Part shown: positions 6,723-8,345 of the stretch, one piece after another | Layout of the letters: the number at the start of each line of letters is the position of its first letter | Numbering within the stretch: the first letter of the stretch is position 1 | Source: Gammaproteobacteria bacterium | GTDB lineage: Bacteria; Pseudomonadota; Gammaproteobacteria; UBA11654 | DNA: 8,345 nucleotides | Reading direction: 5' to 3' | NCBI GenBank assembly: GCA_018672815.1 | Contig: JABHDX010000148.1 | Location: forward strand, 1-8,345 | Notes under the pieces: model-generated | What the model was told of the DNA's origin: nothing | What the model saw: only the letters and a program-made list of their open reading frames with translations | The model's database searches: none | Made by a program: the position numbers and the translations under genes

Positions 6723-7604
6723 ATGAATAATTCAATAATATTAACTTTTGATTTAGAAGAATGGTTCCATCTTTGTTTGGCTGACGATACCATTGATGAA
6801 TGGAGCAATCATGAAAAAAGGTTCAAAGACAATATAAGCTTTTTATTGGAGCTACTTAATTCAAAGAATATCAAAGCAACATTCTTAGTTCTAGGCTGGA
6901 TTGCAAAGGAATATCCTGAGGTAATAAAAGAAATCAGCAAACAAGGACATGATATTGGAAGTCACTCCTATTTTCATGAACTTATATATAATCAATCTTA
7001 TGATCAGTTTAAGGAAGATTTAAATAAATCATTAGCTATTTTAGAGAATATCACTGAAAAACAGATTGAAATATACAGAGCACCTGCATTTAGTATAAAT
7101 GATCAGACAAAATGGGCTCTTGAGCTACTCATTGAAAGAGGAATAAGATATGATTTATCCTTATTCCAAGGAAACCATAGCCTTGGTGGTATATCAGGAA
7201 TTAAGATCAATGAACCCTTTTTTATAGAAACATCATCTGGTACTTTATTGGAATATCCTATTAGTATTACGGATATTCTAAATGTATCTTTTGCAACTTG
7301 TGGAGGGGGTTACTTTAGGTTGTTACCCTATGAGATTATTAGACAATTGTTAAAAAGAAAATCTTATAGAATGACTTATTTTCACCCAAGAGATTTTGAT
7401 TATAATCAGCCTAGAATTAAGATGTCACCAATTAAATATTTTAAAACCTATATTGGGCTTAAGGGCTCAAAAGAAAAATTGATAAAGTTAGTTACTGACT
7501 TTGGAGCTATCTCTCTATCAGAAGATCTTAAACAAAGAGATATGACAGCTTTGCCTATAATTGATATTGAGCAGTTGGGCAGTCAAATAACAATAAATGA
7601 ATAA
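6723..7604 (+). CDS. Polysaccharide deacetylase (NodB/CE4 fold) with DUF3473-like C-terminus
   Basis: A 293-residue protein, near the usual length for XrtA/PEP-CTERM-associated deacetylases. The NodB domain shows motif 1 TFDLEEWFH (8-16), with D10 and E12 in place of the classical Asp-Asp pair, as is normal in this subgroup. Motif 2 is HSYFH (81-85), supplying two metal ligands. Motif 3 is YRAPAFS (118-124), and a late FHPRDFD (220-226) contributes H221. The C-terminal segment from about 225 to 268 (QPRIKMSP, then KYFKTYIGLKGSKEKLIKLV) matches the DUF3473 extension. There is no signal peptide or membrane helix, so it should act in the cytoplasm, presumably removing an N-acetyl group from an amino sugar of a lipid-linked intermediate. 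Its place between a FemAB-like gene and an initiating transferase supports a role in repeat-unit assembly. The exact substrate is unknown. Confidence 0.9.
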   Translation: MNNSIILTFDLEEWFHLCLADDTIDEWSNHEKRFKDNISFLLELLNSKNIKATFLVLGWIAKEYPEVIKEISKQGHDIGSHSYFHELIYNQSYDQFKEDLNKSLAILENITEKQIEIYRAPAFSINDQTKWALELLIERGIRYDLSLFQGNHSLGGISGIKINEPFFIETSSGTLLEYPISITDILNVSFATCGGGYFRLLPYEIIRQLLKRKSYRMTYFHPRDFDYNQPRIKMSPIKYFKTYIGLKGSKEKLIKLVTDFGAISLSEDLKQRDMTALPIIDIEQLGSQITINE

Positions 7605-7616
7605 GAAGCAATCATT

Positions 7617-8345
7617 GTGTTAGGTTTTTTAGAGAATCATTGGTTCATTCTAAATCTATTTATTGCTAGTTTCATAATTACCCTCTTGTTTTCTTATCTA
7701 TTTAGGGCTTATGTGAGCAGGATTAATATATCTATTGCAGAGCCAAATCATAGATCATCTCATAAAAATCCAACACCCACAGGTGGAGGATTAATTATTG
7801 CATTAGTTTATATTGCTTCATTGATGCTTATGATTCATTACCTTGAAACTGATTCATATAATTCTATTATCTATATTATTTTTGGAGGGCTGATTACAAC
7901 ATTATTTGGATTTTATGATGATATTAATGATATATCAGCTAAAGCTAAATTGGCTTTACAGGTTTTCTTAGGAGTATGGATATTATATATCTTTGGTAAG
8001 GAGATCTTTGATTACTTTGAGCCCTATATGCACTCATTAACATGGCCTTTCATATTATTTTCATGGTTTCTTCTGGTGTGGTTTTCAAATGCTATAAATT
8101 TTATGGATGGAATAGATGGAATGCTTACTAGTGGGGTTATTTTAATATCACTCACTGCTAGTTTGTTAATTATCCTTACTCAGGGTTTTAATGATAATGT
8201 GATTTTTTTATTGCTGTTAATTCCAGTCTGCATTGCTTTTTTAATGTTTAATTATCCACCAGCATCGATATTTATGGGTGATTCAGGAAGTTTATTTTTT
8301 GGCTATATTCTTGCATGTTTGGTCATCAAAACTATAGTAGATGGC
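7617..8345 (+). CDS. Polyprenyl-phosphate N-acetylhexosamine-1-phosphate transferase, WbpL/WecA family (3' end missing)
   Basis: The frame stays open from the GTG at 7617 to the edge, giving 243 residues of a family usually about 320-350 long. GTG 7617 is the only ordinary start available: the deacetylase TAA (7602-7604) lies in the same frame 12 bases upstream and conserved sequence follows soon after. A weak AAGAAG sits 8 bases before it. Family motifs are PNHRSSHKNPTPTGGG (43-58), FYDDINDISAKAKL (99-112) with the DD pair, NFMDGIDGM (161-169) with N161, D164 and D167, and MGDSGSLFFG (220-229). Several hydrophobic helices alternate with these cytoplasmic loops. The enzyme moves a sugar-1-phosphate from a UDP donor to undecaprenyl phosphate and starts repeat-unit synthesis. 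The HRSSH and PTPTGGG pattern is nearer WbpL-type proteins than E. coli WecA, so the donor could be UDP-FucNAc, UDP-QuiNAc or UDP-GlcNAc. Confidence 0.95.
   Translation, partial: MLGFLENHWFILNLFIASFIITLLFSYLFRAYVSRINISIAEPNHRSSHKNPTPTGGGLIIALVYIASLMLMIHYLETDSYNSIIYIIFGGLITTLFGFYDDINDISAKAKLALQVFLGVWILYIFGKEIFDYFEPYMHSLTWPFILFSWFLLVWFSNAINFMDGIDGMLTSGVILISLTASLLIILTQGFNDNVIFLLLLIPVCIAFLMFNYPPASIFMGDSGSLFFGYILACLVIKTIVDG

Larger units (their letters stand above)
2..8345 (+). other. Single co-directional polysaccharide gene cluster, probably one transcript
   Basis: All eight genes share the + strand, with spacers of 12, 33, 33, 0, 37, 18 and 12 bases. No hairpin followed by a T-run and no convincing sigma-70 promoter is visible in any spacer. 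The promoter must lie to the left of the window and the terminator to the right. The products cover donor synthesis (wbjC, wbjD), transfer (GT2, WbuB-like), initiation (WbpL/WecA-like), polymerisation (Wzy) and a probable modification pair (FemAB-like, deacetylase). Confidence 0.8.

Noticed and set aside
5685..7604. Assignment of the locus to an exosortase/PEP-CTERM system
   Set aside because: Only the FemAB-like and deacetylase families overlap with such loci. No exosortase, PEP-CTERM protein or other system component is in the window, while the other genes fit a Wzy-dependent O-antigen-type cluster.

Overview
The window is a stretch of a surface-polysaccharide (most likely O-antigen, possibly capsule) biosynthesis locus from a low-GC Gram-negative bacterium. 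Spot counts of five 60-base lines give roughly 30% G+C. The standard genetic code fits, with TAA, TAG and TGA all used as stops. The gene families (Wzy-type polymerase, CapF/WbjC and CapG/WbjD, WbpL/WecA-type initiating phosphotransferase, FemAB-like protein, DUF3473-type deacetylase) point to a proteobacterium, perhaps a low-GC gammaproteobacterium. That taxonomic guess is weak and rests only on gene content and base composition.

All eight genes lie on the + strand, with spacers of 0 to 37 bases, so they probably form one transcript that starts upstream and continues downstream. In order they are: a family 2 glycosyltransferase cut by the left edge (to 721); a multi-pass membrane protein read as the Wzy polymerase (734-2116); a WbuB-like family 4 glycosyltransferase (2150-3376); the SDR-cupin fusion WbjC/FnlB/CapF (3410-4516); the 2-epimerase WbjD/FnlC/CapG (4517-5647); a FemAB-like acyltransferase-fold protein (5685-6704); a polysaccharide deacetylase with a DUF3473-like tail (6723-7604); and a polyprenyl-phosphate sugar-1-phosphate transferase of the WbpL/WecA family, starting at GTG 7617 and cut by the right edge.

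Read together: WbjC and WbjD carry out the last steps to UDP-N-acetyl-L-fucosamine. The WbuB-like enzyme is the natural candidate to transfer that sugar. The partial GT2 adds another residue. The WbpL/WecA-like enzyme primes undecaprenyl phosphate with the first sugar. Wzy polymerises finished units in the periplasm. The FemAB/deacetylase pair resembles pairs best known from exosortase (XrtA)/PEP-CTERM exopolysaccharide loci, yet no exosortase is in view, and it is embedded here between FucNAc synthesis and chain initiation. I suggest it modifies amino groups on the lipid-linked oligosaccharide. That is inference.

Missing from the window but expected nearby: the WbjB/FnlA/CapE 4,6-dehydratase that starts the FucNAc pathway, a Wzx flippase, a chain-length regulator, and possibly a WbpM-type dehydratase downstream. 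No RNA genes, mobile elements, CRISPR arrays, long repeats, clear promoters or terminators are visible, and no gene-free stretch exceeds 37 bases. I do not see a clearly novel system. The most interesting feature is the FemAB/deacetylase module in an O-antigen setting.
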